Positions 37,672 through 48,915 of a stretch of DNA of 64,000 nt are shown here, in pieces. Source of the stretch: Acanthosepion esculentum (Eukaryota; Mollusca; Cephalopoda; Sepiida; Sepiidae); the NCBI GenBank assembly GCA_964036315.1, contig OZ038496.1:11625035-11689034 (forward strand), written 5' to 3'. Below the pieces are notes generated by a model that had not been told where the DNA came from, ran no database searches, and saw only the letters and a program-made list of their open reading frames with translations. Numbering within the stretch: position 1 is the first letter of the stretch; each line of letters begins with the position of its first letter. The position numbers and the translations under genes were made by a program.

Positions 37672-38785
37672 TCTTTAATGCATTGTTTAGTTTTGGGAAA
37701 ACTTTTTGCTATTCCAATATGACTTCGACTTTCGGTGTCTCATTTTCCTTAATCTGTTAAATCACTTTGTAATGGGGTGATTGTAGATGGACCAATACTA
37801 TTTATATTATCGATATTTCCAACGTACAGGATTCAAGTAAACAACAATAACTCCATATTGTTAATCAACAAATATATATGTGTTCAATGTATAGATTTAG
37901 GGAAAGAAGTTGTTCGCCTTTAACCGTAAATTGATTTATAATTAAATGTCCGAAGAAAGTTGTCTTGAGAGAAGAATGTTCAGAAATCAATATTAGAGCA
38001 ATTCTGCACGTTAAAAATAAATAACACAAGAATACAATGAATCAAAAATGTGTTGTGAAATGGTTGGAATCAACACAGTTCTCATTAATTGAACTTGGCG
38101 AAGGTCAGAGAGAGAAATGTAAGTTTATATTACGAAATTCTGTGTCTGTGTGTGCGTTTGAAATGTTATGAGCAAGATCGTAGATTTCTGTTGATGGCTG
38201 GAATCTTATTGGATCTTACTGGTGACTTGTGAAAAGTCACCCCTTTTAAGGAAAAAGGGTAGGCTCCCACGGAAACGCGGGAAAACTTAATCTTGCATTA
38301 AAAATATGTGATTGGTTAAAAATTAACCAATCACTACAATAGTACTAACAGAACAGGCAAGCAAGCTCAAAACCAAAGAATTCCAAGAAACGACTGCGAT
38401 GGCTAAATTGTCCTACATCAAGGCAGTAGTGATTTATTAGTCAATCGCAGGCAAATATAATTTGAGCGTGGAAAATCATAGCCGCCGCTACATCTTCCTA
38501 GATATTTGGGCTTCTGTAATTGTTCGTGTCTGACGTCTCAAAATTGAAGCACGCTTTTCGGATTGTTTTCCTTGTTGGCAGCCATTTATTTATTCATTTA
38601 CTTTTTTCCCATTGTTGTTTAGTCCTTTCTTTTCGCTTTCCTATACTAACTTTTCTAGGGGCTCTTTCACTTTTCTTTCTCTGTCTGATTGATTTCTGTG
38701 TGATTGATTTTGTGTTTGATTGATCTCTCTGATTGCGTGATGCATTCGTTTTCTACGGCGTATCCATTCGTATTCATAGGAGGCA
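37672..38785. other. No gene seen
   Basis: Contains a short palindrome GATTGGTTAAAAATTAACCAATC near 38310. The open frame 38520-38723 is T-rich and hydrophobic by composition; not supported as a gene. Confidence 0.45.
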
Positions 38786-39000
38786 CGGTGGAGTAATGGA
38801 TAACGGCTAGGATTGAGGAATCGAGTTCGAATTCCAGTCGAATCCGTTACATTCACTTACGCTAACACCCTTGGGAAAGGTGTGCATCCTCTTCTTCTCC
38901 CTCCAACTATGGGTAAAATAGCATGACAGACTGGGTTCTATAGCCTTGGATGGCAACTGGTCTAGGAGAAGGTCAACTCTGAATTCAAAACCATTCGGCG
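38786..39000 (+). repeat. tRNA-derived SINE
   Basis: A-box-like GGTGGAGTAATGGATAACGG and B box GAGTTCGAATTCCAGTC are followed by the body ATTCACTTACGCTAACACCC, CCTCTTCTTCTCCCTCCAAC and ATGGCAACTGGTCTAGGAGA. The complement of this body is at 3565-3690, and a further minus-strand piece is at 39415-39490. Confidence 0.8.
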
Positions 39001-39410
39001 TCTGCACCGGCATCCGGCGGCCTCTTGGTTACTCCTGTCTCTGCGTCTGTGGAAATTCTGCGGCAAGTAAGAGCATATTCCTCCCTCCACTGGGATAGCA
39101 CGTGAGGTGTGGGGACCGAGTGTGAAGTTCAAACTCCCTTGTTACTCCGCCGTTGGAATCGGGAATGGCTGTCGCTCGTTTCATCATTTGCGACGGATCG
39201 CCGTGCTTGGTCGGCCTTCGTTCCGGACGCGGTGAATTCCTTGGAAGGAGCCGGCTTAACCGATCCAGGGTGAATACATTCTACGGCTTGAAGGTTATTT
39301 AAAGCCAGAAAACATTTTTAGATTTTGAGAATTTCTTTTTATATAATAATTGTTTAGTGATACAAATCTTCCTAATTAAACCATCGCTGTGATTAATGAA
39401 AAGTTAGAAT
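39001..39410. other. Locally GC-richer unassigned sequence
   Basis: 39040-39280 is clearly richer in G+C than the rest of the window (e.g. GGATCGCCGTGCTTGGTCGG). No open frame or motif identifies it. It could be part of a mobile element or an old exon. Confidence 0.3.
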
Positions 39411-39414
39411 CTAA

Positions 39415-39490
39415 GTGTAGTGTACCTTTCCAAGGAATTTGCACGTAAATGAATATAACGTACCCAACTTGAATTGGAACCCGGCTCTCC
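39415..39490 (-). repeat. SINE body fragment
   Basis: Minus strand GGGTTCCAATTC (B-box-like), ATATTCATTTACGTGCAAAT and CCTTGGAAAGG match the SINE at 38786-39000 in order. It lies downstream, on the same strand, of the 5S-like copy. Confidence 0.55.
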
Positions 39491-39551
39491 GATTAACAAT
39501 TGCAAGCTATTATACATTTATTGTAATGAATAATAGCTCGCAATTATTAAT

Positions 39552-39665
39552 GTTTACAGCACCAGGCATTTCCAAATGGTCACCCATCTAGGTACTGACC
39601 AAATTCGAGGTTGGTAATCTATGGCGATCGTACGAGAACAGGTGTTTCAACTTGACGGTCGAGGA
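39552..39665 (-). pseudogene. 5S rRNA-like copy
   Basis: On the plus strand TTTACAGCACC, GGTCACCCATCTAGGTACTG, CGATCGTACGAGAACAGGTG and TTCAACTTGACGGTCG follow, in order and spacing, the reverse complement of metazoan 5S rRNA over nearly its full 115-120 bases. Substitutions are scattered, including within the internal control region. It could be a 5S pseudogene or the head of a 5S-derived SINE, because a tRNA-SINE-like body follows on the same strand after a 15-bp hairpin (39498-39545). Confidence 0.82.
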
Positions 39666-39669
39666 CTGT

Positions 39670-41340
39670 TAGGGTCCTTTCACGGGCTAGGTGGACATTG
39701 CATCAGGTATTAGTGGAGAGTATCGCTTGTCAGTGACGAGTTGCGCATTTCCTAGCCCTGGGTGTTTGCAATTGTATACTTCATCAGTCCTGAGTTTTCT
39801 CTTACCTGGCGATTGATCCAGAATGCGCTGCCTCTCCATGACACGAATTTCAAAGCGGTATTGGTAGCTATTTCCGATTGTAATCGGTGAGGTTTAGCAT
39901 ATGCATTTGAGCACGCCTTCTTCCCTCTCCGCCGGTGTGTACCCCTTTTGCGATCATGTCGGCAAGTTGACGGTTCGTATCGATCTGGAAGTTTGTGTGT
40001 CCATTCATCTCGCGTACGTGACCGGCAATGTGTCGCCCCCGTGCTCTGGGGTGAAGCGGTTAGTCTGTCTCTCGCTGCTAGCCGTGGCAAGAATAGTGTT
40101 GTGGGTGACGTGAATAGGAGCGAATCTTACGAGACAAATACTATTCTCACCAAGATCTGTTTGTATTCTTTGGGAATCAGCTCATGTTGAGGGTCAGAAA
40201 AGATGAGGAGCGTTTGCCTTCGGCAAATTTCAGTAAAAGTTGGCGGCAGTTTCAAGCGTTTACGTGAATGTGGTCAAACTTAATTTCCTTTATTAAGTCT
40301 TCTAAATTCACAACAGGGCAGATTTCTATCGGAAACCACTCTTAGTTAATCAAGTTTCTTTTTGTTCGCCTAATAATGCGAGGGATGTCATTCCCAGTCT
40401 TGTCTGGGATTGTCATTGTTATGGCCCTAATCCTGATTGCGAACATCCACAGATTTTAACTTCGTTTTTTTATTTTGATTGGATCAGATTTATATATTTC
40501 CCCATTCCCAAATTGATTTCCTCTATCCGTGTCGCTAATGAGCAGGCTTCTTGATTCTGCTTATCGGCAGAATACAGCAGCCGCTCTTCTTTTTGCTGGT
40601 TGGACGGGTCATACTAACACAAACTTTGATTTAGTTCACACCTCCACCTTCATTTCAGGTGTAAGATTTTTGAATGGATTTTTAAATCGTGTATGTTTTA
40701 TTAGGATCCTGTCAAAGATGTGATATTGCGGTACACGTCGAAATAGACGCAGAAGAATGGGTTCTTGAGAATACATGAGGAAATTGTTAGAGTGAATTGG
40801 CCATGTGTTGGATCAGCTAGAAGTAGGAGAGACATTTCTGATGAACTTATACTCACTGCCCCTTCAGCCTTCTGCCACAAATTGATGTACCCATATTAAT
40901 TAAATAAATACACATCGTAACGATCGCCCTGTCACCAAAGCATAGATTAAAACCGACTTTATCCTCTATAACAGAGAACGTGTCTACCAAAAACGCGTAC
41001 AGAGTCAACTATAAACGATGAACATTTACAACGATTAAAGGGTTTTACATTCAAATATAAATTAACAATATTTAAAAATGCAAAAGCTTAAAGAGTCATA
41101 TATAAACGACCAATATTTACCTGTGACAGAACCAATATTTTATTGAAGATTAAAATATCATAAAATGGACTGAGTTAGAGAGAAAATAATACTAGTTTTC
41201 ATTTTACGTGGAAACTCAACGAAAACAACAAACATCGTAGCGTAGATTTGGTTCGAGCTCACGTCGATAATAATGATTCTATTCATGCTGGTTTACTATT
41301 AAATACATCAAATAATAATGAATAATGAAGTAATTATACC
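39670..41340. other. Unassigned; GC-richer first 500 bases
   Basis: 39670-40190 has near-balanced composition and a 112-codon minus-strand frame (40090-39752) rich in Arg and Thr with IATNTALKFVSWRGSAFWIN. I do not recognise a family, and a mobile-element ORF relic is more likely than a host exon. 40190-41340 is ordinary AT-rich sequence without a gene. Confidence 0.35.
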
Positions 41341-41364
41341 ATTATTTTTGGAACAATTATACAT

Positions 41365-41407
<43 letters not shown>

Positions 41408-41436
41408 TATGAAAATGTATAATTTTTCCAAAAATA
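41341..41436. repeat. TA-cored palindrome
   Basis: About 36-base arms (ATTATTTTTGGAACAATTAT start) with one mismatch flank a central (TA)n, so the whole block can form one long hairpin. Confidence 0.85.
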
Positions 41437-41549
41437 ATATATATATACCTCTGTTATATAACATTGAGAACGTTTTCATAACACATGTGAAAAAATATTC
41501 ATGTAAGTACAAATATATGTTGATATAAGTATATTTTTTATCAGACCCA

Positions 41550-41555
<6 letters not shown>

Positions 41556-41619
<64 letters not shown>

Positions 41620-41757
41620 GAAATATAGTCTTAGTGTGCTATATTTATGGGATAAAGTGCTCAATATCAGAGATAGATCGTTTGTAAATATAAAAGTGAA
41701 CATAGAAGTCAACACCTAGAGGTCTCAGTCTGTTTCATGCTAGATGCAATCGTCAGG
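41556..41757. mobile_element. TA-bordered palindromic element, half copy
   Basis: (TA)n 41556-41616, then GAAGAAATATAGTCTTAGTG, GATAAAGTGCTCAATATCAG, and one arm AAGTGAACATAGAAGTCAAC to GCAATCGTCAGGC. The second arm is absent and (CT)n follows. It is the same family as 21645-21866 in opposite orientation. Confidence 0.75.
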
Positions 41758-41758
41758 C

Positions 41759-41796
<38 letters not shown>
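41759..41796. repeat. (CT)n microsatellite
   Basis: Uninterrupted CT tract. Confidence 0.95.
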
Positions 41797-41797
<1 letters not shown>

Positions 41798-41990
41798 TGA
41801 ATATTACAGAAGAGAAAGATTAAATTATTTTTATTTATTTAGTTTTTCTAGCGCCCTTTCAATTCTTTTCATTAGATGGGATTTAGTGAGTGCAAAATTT
41901 GTCCGTTTTGCCCCTTGTCCCAAGCGCTTTCGGCCACTTTTTTAGCCATTTCTAAAGGGTTATTTGTTGGGCTGTGAATTTCTCTTCATA
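41797..41990 (-). mobile_element. Penelope-like element terminal module
   Basis: Minus strand shows GGCCGAAAGCGCTTGGGAC (41948-41930), the conserved PLE-end block also at 16731-16745 and 21420. It is followed by HLMKRIERALEKLNK, equivalent to SLIREYEKIQKK and KLIRQYERNLLK in the other end modules. The coding part breaks down before (CT)n. Confidence 0.55.
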
Positions 41991-41994
41991 ACGT

Positions 41995-42518
41995 AAGCAA
42001 ATGCATTCTAACTATAAACAGGCGGAAGAAAAATCTAAAAAGACTCATAAACACAAATATATTCCCCCAATGATTCAAGTAAAAACTAAAATTAATTATA
42101 TATTATGCTAAATTTAACACAACCAACCTAGTTGTCCAAAACAATTCTTCTACGCCAACTAGCATCTTGCAAAAGGCCGACATTGTATATCAATTTATCA
42201 TTGTATATCAATGTCCTTTAGGAGAATTTATCTCTTATAAAAATGTTAATACGTATGTTGTTTTTACTACGACAATGTTAAAAAAAAAGGATTACATTTC
42301 ATTTGGAGGAGCATAGTTCAATCTCACAGCATTTAAAGGAACACTCATGCCGACACTCAGAGTTTAGACAGATATTAGTTGGAAATACATCTATATTACA
42401 TAAAAATATTATAATAAGCAAAACCTAAAAATCCCCTAGAAGCCCTATATATAAAAGAATTAAAGCCCAAAATAAATAAAGTCAACTATGAGAATAGCAA
42501 CAAAGTTATTACATATTT
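41995..42518 (+). pseudogene. Penelope-like element, GIY-YIG and C-terminus, decayed
   Basis: Plus-strand pieces in order: NLVVQNNSSTPTSILQKADI, VYQFIIVYQCPLGEF, NTYVVFTTTML (position of the YIG-type strand), then LEALYIKELKPKINKVNYEN and a stop at 42518. The GIY-YIG signature is only partly preserved and the frame is interrupted. It faces the terminal module just upstream, which is on the other strand. (TA)n starts within 20-25 bases after the stop. Confidence 0.72.
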
Positions 42519-42539
42519 GTAGCAGGAAAAAAATTTATA

Positions 42540-42720
<181 letters not shown>

Positions 42721-42779
42721 TATTTTTATTTTTTAAAAATTCACGTTTTTTTCCACAGTATAAGGGTGATAACTATTTC

Positions 42780-42782
<3 letters not shown>

Positions 42783-42819
<37 letters not shown>

Positions 42820-43012
42820 GAAATATAGTCTTAAAGTGTGCTATATTTATGGGATAAATTGCTCAATATCAGAGAATATATATATATGTAAATATAAAAG
42901 TGGACAGGGAAGTCAGCACTTAGATGCGACAGTCTGTTTCATGCTAGTGCAATCGTCAGGCGACGATTACACTAGCATGAAACAGAATGTCGCCTCTAAG
43001 TGCTGACTTCCA

Positions 43013-43063
<51 letters not shown>
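42783..43063. mobile_element. TA-bordered palindromic element, copy 2
   Basis: (TA)n, GAAGAAATATAGTCTTAAAG tail, then arms at about 42905-42953 and 42965-43013 that are reverse complements with a few mismatches (AAGTCAGCACTTAGATGCGA and complement). The short centre contains GCAATCGTCAGGCG. A second (TA)n ends the element at 43063. Confidence 0.85.
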
Positions 43064-43067
<4 letters not shown>

Positions 43068-44265
43068 AAACAGTTATATATAGGGTTTGCTTAGGGTTTA
43101 ACCCTATTGGTTTGTTCGAAGACTAGTCTTTAGACTTAATAATGCTTTTATAAAGAAATATGCTAGCACCTGATTTGTAATTACATGAGGTACCCCCCTT
43201 GGATCACCGCGGATTCTAATAAATAGGAAAATAAATCCTGACAGCAATCCAACCTTGGTAATAGGGGGAGTCGGCACAGGATGGATATGCATACGACGAC
43301 AGACAATTGTTTCTGATCAGATCTTATATCGGTTTTCGTTGAAGAACGTCACTCTCAACAGCAACAAGGCACCGTCTCCAAAAACGAAATAATACAAATT
43401 TTAGCAGTAGTTCTGACCGTTACCAAGTCACCTAGATTGAAATTAAATGGCATTTTTTAAAATCGGTATCACGCCAAGCAAGGTAATAAAGCCACTAAAA
43501 CACTAAAGCACAATAGGTTACAGAGACATTAATAATGAACGGAAAGAGTAACCAGATGGACAACAGATAGCGATTGGCATGGCATATAAATTTTTGCAGA
43601 TTATAGTTGGCTGGACTGCATGGAGGTGTTGGTTGGGACATTGCTCTTGACCACTGCAAATGCGAAGCGCACAAACATATCATAGCTCAAGCTGCAGCAA
43701 GGAAACATGGCGCTGTTGTAGAAGCTCGTTCCGAGTTGTCTGCTTTCTGAATTTCTGTTCTTTGTAAATTTAACTAACGCCATCTTGGTAGTGAAAACAT
43801 GTTTTTTAAATCCCAATATGTAAACATCTTTTTATATATAAGGATTCTTTTTTGCGTATTTCTTCGGAAAATAAATAAGACATATTAATCAGATGCAAAG
43901 TTCATTGAAATTGGATATGAATAATGCCTGAAGATAAACAAGATATTTTATTTAAATAGAAATGATCTATAAACAAGCAACTTACGGAATTTCACGAATG
44001 ATATAAATTAATAATGGGAAACAGAAGAAAGACAGTTTGGTTTGAGATCTTAAAGAAAGCTATAACTCGTTCTCTAAGAAAATATGATAACGTCCTAAAA
44101 GCTTGTAAATTTGGTTAAATAAAAAGATCATTTGAATAGATATTTTCTTGGTTTCAAACAGATGGGAAAAGCAACATTAACGAATTTTATTTAAAGAATA
44201 TAACATCATAAAACACGTTGCAAGGTATTGGCTCAAATTTGTTTTACATTATATTTTTCTATCAA
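43064..44265. other. No gene seen
   Basis: Unique-looking AT-rich sequence. Short open frames on the minus strand have no recognised motif. Confidence 0.45.
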
Positions 44266-44269
44266 GGAA

Positions 44270-44630
44270 TAATATAGGTGTCTGAGAAACAGAAAGAAAA
44301 TTTGTTAGAACCAAAGAAATGTGTTCTGCATTTCTATGTGATATCCATTCCCTTATTGGTTGGTGAATGTAGGACAATCCTTCATACAGACCGGGTAAAA
44401 ACTAGAGGCAGCGGAAATCTGGTTCTACAGAAAGATAGTGAAAATTCCATGTGCAGAGCGAATAACCAACAAAGAAGTATGAAAGGAAGTGACAATAGAA
44501 AAGAATTTCTACTCGGAATAAGGAAACGACAGCGGACATTACTTGCAGTGATATTGAGGAAGGAAGGCCTGGAGAACGTAACCCTCACAGGGCATATTGA
44601 GGTCAGGAGGAATAGTGGAAGTTAGCGAGT
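44270..44630 (+). pseudogene. RTE-type LINE C-terminal fragment
   Basis: The end of the reading frame shows GIRKRQRTLL then ILRKEGLENVTLTGHIEVRR, which matches NIRKKQLKFLGHIMRKDGLE of the fragment at 24515-25205. The upstream part is decayed and the final residues are lost. Confidence 0.7.
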
Positions 44631-44748
44631 CACGTAGCTGACGGGCTTGTGTGGATAGATAGCGGAATGGGGCGAAAAGTTAAAAGCCACACGAAATAGA
44701 AAGATATGGAGAGATATAATCGTCTATGTCCTGAACGGATATGCCCAT

Positions 44749-44806
44749 AGAAGAAGAAGAAGAAGAAGAAGAAGAAGAAGAAGAAGAAGAAGAAGAAGAA
44801 GAAGAA
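44749..44806. repeat. (AAG)n microsatellite
   Basis: About 19 uninterrupted AAG units. Confidence 0.96.
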
Positions 44807-44869
44807 TGAAGGATGACGCTTCGCTGTCAACAGAAACGAATGGCAACAGTTGCTGAGATGAGGTATTAT

Positions 44870-44950
44870 GTACACTCTTTACATTATTCGGACTATTGTC
44901 CCCATATGACGATAAATATGAGGACAATAGTCCGAATAATATAAATAGTC
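44870..44950. mobile_element. Remnant of foldback element termini
   Basis: Arms 44883-44907 and 44916-44940 (ATTATTCGGACTATTGTCC and complement) match the outermost ends of the foldback elements at 15483 and 61340. The tRNA-like centre is missing, so this looks like a deletion derivative or an excision scar. Confidence 0.7.
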
Positions 44951-45384
44951 TGCTCCTGATTCTTGTTTTAATTAGAGGAGGTTGTTTCCGCAAAAGGATT
45001 TTGCAGCAATAGAGGGTAATAATCGGTTGGTGCAAGGTTAGCTTGATATGGCGATGATGTGGGTGTAGACCAGACCAACCAAGCTCCAACATCGTTCCCT
45101 GTGTTATGCTTCCTGTATGCGGTCTGGCGTTGTTTTAGAGAACAACAACATACTTCCTATTAACGAGAGCAGAGCGGTTTTTCACAAATTCTATCGCCAT
45201 GTTGCATCTGCTGGACGTATACATATGCATTTAATATTCCATTATGTTTTAAGAAATGTAAATAAATCATACCTTGACGATGTCACTGTTCACACAACAT
45301 TACCAGTATAACGCAGGTGGTTGGCTGTGAAGATATATCCTTGTAAAATATAAAAATACTACCTTTTTGCTTTGAACACTATGC
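44951..45384. other. No gene seen
   Basis: No recognised structure. Confidence 0.4.
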
Positions 45385-46035
45385 TGTTTACGTCCTGGTT
45401 ATAATGATAAACTACATGCACCTCCTGGATAAGATGATAAACTACATCCCTCAGCAAGGCCTCTGATCAGGAGGTTTTGAGGAGTGTGGAACCACCTCTT
45501 AATTGCTGGTGTTCCCAGATCCACCATGACCCGGGGTGGAAGCAGCTGTTAGGGTTCCAGCTATGGGCAAATAGTTAACACCCAGACTACATCCGCGTCC
45601 TGGGTATGGCGATAAACTACATCCACGTCCTGGATAAGATGATAAACTACATCCATCAGCAGGCCCTCTGATCAGGAAGTTTTGAGGGCCTGGAACCACC
45701 TCTTAATTGATGGTGTTCCCAGGTCCACCCTGACCCGGGGTGGTAGCACCTATTTGGGTCCCAGCTATGGGCAAATAGTTAACACCCAAACTGGGTCAAA
45801 ACAATATGAAAGTGTAAAAATAGGTTTTAATACCAGAAATACTTTGTAAAAAAATTAATATCAGCAATAATTTTTTTAAGAAAACTTATTACCAGCAATA
45901 CATTTTTGAAAAGTAATATTAGGTATACATTAAAAAATATACTAGCAATACATTTTTGAAAAAAAAAATATTACCAGAATTAAAAATTTTGTCAGCATTA
46001 AATAACCCATTGAGGTTGAAATACCATAAAAAAAA
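45385..46035 (-). repeat. Composite repeat R1, tandemly duplicated block
   Basis: The conserved R1 block occurs twice head to tail (about 45420-45585 and 45640-45785). Each copy has GATGATAAACTACATCC, CTCTTAATTG(C/A)TGGTGTTCC, GACCCGGGGTGG and CCAGCTATGGGCAAATAGTT. One set of ACCAGCAATA units and the terminal TTAAATAACCCATTGAGGTT (45998) follow. Confidence 0.75.
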
Positions 46036-46465
46036 AACTATTTAACCCATTTTCGTATTTTTTTATGTTTGAGAAATTATTCAAACATATATTCGTCATA
46101 ATTTTTTTAATTTCTGCTGTAATTCTGCTTATTTAGTGAGATTGTCGAAACGGGGAGATGAGAGGGAAGTAAGAGTATAAGAGCGGTTTGGGTAGAAATA
46201 GGTTGAAATTAAAGTAAAGAGGCCATGATTGTGGTTATCCAGGAAGCAATCTCTTGGGAGCGTTTTTCACAAATTAACAATAGTGGACGAAAAGCGGCCA
46301 GAGTGGAACTTGCTCCTTATCAAAGGAATATGAATGGAATATTGATGGTTTGGCACCGTGAATAAAGTATAATGCTTCCTAGATTTGATGATTTGAAAGA
46401 GAGTAAATATGGAATATAGCTGGACACATTTCTTCTGAATAATAATTAATTTATGCAGTCCATTC
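46036..46465. other. No gene seen
   Basis: No recognised structure. Confidence 0.4.
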
Positions 46466-46469
46466 AACG

Positions 46470-46945
46470 ACAGACAGAGTGAAGCTTCACAATCTTTATA
46501 CAGTTAAATATTCAAAGTGTCCACAGATCTTTGCATTATTAAGCTACAAACATTACTTTTCTTTCAGCGGCTCTTCTAGAGCGACATTCCTCTTCTATGC
46601 GCTGTGTCACTTCAGGACGTTGACTATCATTGTTCTCCATAATTGATTGCCCTTCGAAGCTCTTAAAAAAGTTGTCCTTTTCTTCTAATCGCCACTGACC
46701 TCTCTTTTGCTCTCCATTCACACAACATCCTTAGGTAGGTTAGGCGTTGTTTTTCTCTACCATTGTTGCATTCAAGATAAAAAATGTGAATCCCCAATCG
46801 AGTGGATATACGAGGACATACAGAATCCAGTAAATATATGATTACTACTGGTTGTCATATTAGGGTCAGCAAAAGGAAAACCAGTTTTCTATTACCGTAA
46901 GCATATGACAGATTTTCGTAGTTACAGGGAAGAGGTCTCTTAAAA
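46470..46945 (-). repeat. RTE-tail composite repeat, copy A
   Basis: The part 46540-46740 is the end of an RTE-type LINE on the minus strand: the frames contain KLWRTMIVNVLK- and GKQRLT-like pieces. It is joined at about 46775 to non-RTE sequence with CCAATCGAGTGGATATACG and AGCATATGACAG. Copy C at 48335-48910 has the same junction, so the composite was copied as a unit. Confidence 0.6.
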
Positions 46946-47110
46946 TCTAGACTGAGTCGGTCTGTTTATTATTGTGTGGCCTTGGAAGGAGGAACATTTT
47001 CTGAAGAGTTAAATTGTGGATGGTTTTCATCTAGGACAGTCCGTGAATACATCGATATGATGAATATTCATGAATACTCTTTGTAAAAAAACAATAACAT
47101 TTTTGCTCTT

Positions 47111-47136
47111 ATATATATATATATATATATATATAT
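47111..47136. repeat. (TA)n microsatellite
   Basis: Short TA tract. Confidence 0.9.
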
Positions 47137-47139
47137 ACT

Positions 47140-47502
47140 TTGAATATACGATCTTTAGCGCTAGAGGGCGTCGTCAGTGATGTTGTGATTTAGATCATTG
47201 GGCAGTTTCGGGTCTTTCAAACATCATACTGACCTCACCAAGTCGACCCCATCAGAGCTGATCGGACTCTGATACGCCCTCTAAAAAATGCTTGCAGACA
47301 CTGACTTCTATAAATATACCCCGTTATCAGGCATTTGATTGGAGGTTGACCAATAGCCAATCAAAATGGTGTGAGTTCTATTTAAGTTGTTTACGGGGAA
47401 TTTCCCCCCTTTTTTTTTGAGTGGACACCCTTTTATCGGATACATAGAAGGTAATTATGTTTTCCGTTTTTAACCACATCCTATCAAGTTTCATTTCTCC
47501 AT

Positions 47503-47566
<64 letters not shown>

Positions 47567-47965
47567 TGTGTGTGTACGTGTGTGATTGGGTCTCTGTTTC
47601 CTTCTAAAGTCTACTTAAACTCTATACTTCTAACGTCTCCGCCTAAACACTGAAATTTTATTTATTAGGGTATTTTTATTCCTTCAATCGGATTAGGTTA
47701 CCAATCCGATATTGTGGTGCTGATACGAAAAGATTATTTTATGGGTTTTCATATCGGTGGCGGTACAGAGTAGAGATCTTACGGCATGCATTCAGGCAGG
47801 TTGAAGAAACTTCTATTGAAGATTTACTCGAAGCCGAAGCCAATGTGTCATGCTTCCAGATAGTTCCATTATATCGTTCACACTGACTGGTCCCTTGAGG
47901 GTTGTAAAGTGTAATTCGACTGGTAGCTATACACAGATTATTGATGTACTCACGCAGTACTTAGG
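47140..47965. other. No gene seen
   Basis: Contains a (TA)n tract with TG tail at 47505-47585. 47690-47860 has open stretches (for example RYCGADTKRLFYGFSYRW) but no family that I recognise. Confidence 0.4.
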
Positions 47966-47969
47966 GAAA

Positions 47970-48245
47970 TACGTGGATCTCCGATTGAATGCATATACAA
48001 TGGTGTACCGAAAACAGCAGATATTTGATTTAGACATTTAATTATTATACTTGTTTCCATAATAGGGTAAACAAAAGGAAAACGAGAATACTGTACTATT
48101 ACTGTAAGCATAGGACGACCGTTTCTTTTAGTTACATGGCAGAGGTCTCAGTTGGTGACAAATTATGCATAGACACTGTCGAATTGTGCTCGTCGGCTAA
48201 CTTGACATAGGCATATTGTGAAATCGGCTATATTGTACATCCTGA
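47970..48245 (-). repeat. Composite repeat, partial copy B
   Basis: Shares GTGGATCTCCGATTGAATGC, CATAATAGGGTAAACAAAAG, GCTCGTCGGCTAACTTGACA and TATTGTACATCCTGAACA with copy C at 48335-48910. The RTE part is missing, and it ends in (CA)n. Confidence 0.6.
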
Positions 48246-48262
48246 ACACACACACACATACG

Positions 48263-48313
<51 letters not shown>
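48246..48313. repeat. (CA)n(TA)n microsatellite
   Basis: CA then TA tract separating composite copies B and C. Confidence 0.93.
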
Positions 48314-48318
<5 letters not shown>

Positions 48319-48334
48319 TTAAATTTAAAGCGTG

Positions 48335-48915
48335 ATTGATTGAAGCTTCACAATCTTTCTACTGTTAAAGACTCAATGTGTCGACAGATTTTTGCACTCG
48401 TAAGCTAGAAACACTTTTTTTTTCAGCGGCACTTCTAGAGCGATATTTTTCTTCTTTGCGCCGTGTCCCTTCAGGACGTTGGCGATCACGGTTCTCCATA
48501 ATTTCTTGACCTTTGTATCTCTTGAAATATGTTGTCGTTTTTTAAATGTCTCTGTTTTGCCCTTCATTTACAGAATCTCTTTAGGTGGGTTAGGCGTTGT
48601 TTTCCTCTCTCATTCATGCCTTCAAGATAAAAAAAATGATGATCCCCGATCGAGTAGATATACGCAGGCGTACCGAACCCAGTAAATATATGATTCGCAC
48701 ATTTAACTATTATTATTGTTGCCATATTAGGGTAAGCAAAAGGACAACGAAAGTACTGTTCTATTACCATAAGCATATGACGATGTTTTTTTGAGTTACA
48801 GGGAAGAGATCTCAGCTGGTGCCAATTCATATACATACACTGTTGACATTTGCTCGTCGGCTAACTTGACATAGACATGTTGTGAAATCGGCTATATTGT
48901 ACATCCTGAACATAT
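48335..48915 (-). repeat. RTE-tail composite repeat, copy C
   Basis: The minus strand encodes EGMNERGKQRLTHLKRFCK (48630-48570) and KKLWRTVIANVLKGHGAKKK (48510-48450), the C-terminal blocks of the RTE-type LINE (compare GKRDKGKQRVAYLTDL at 24515-25205). The rest of the unit (48640-48915) is non-RTE sequence shared with copies A and B. Confidence 0.65.

Noticed and set aside
47690..47860. Possible host exon (RYCGADTKRLFYGFSYRW...)
   Set aside because: No family recognised, very short, no splice context that I could support.
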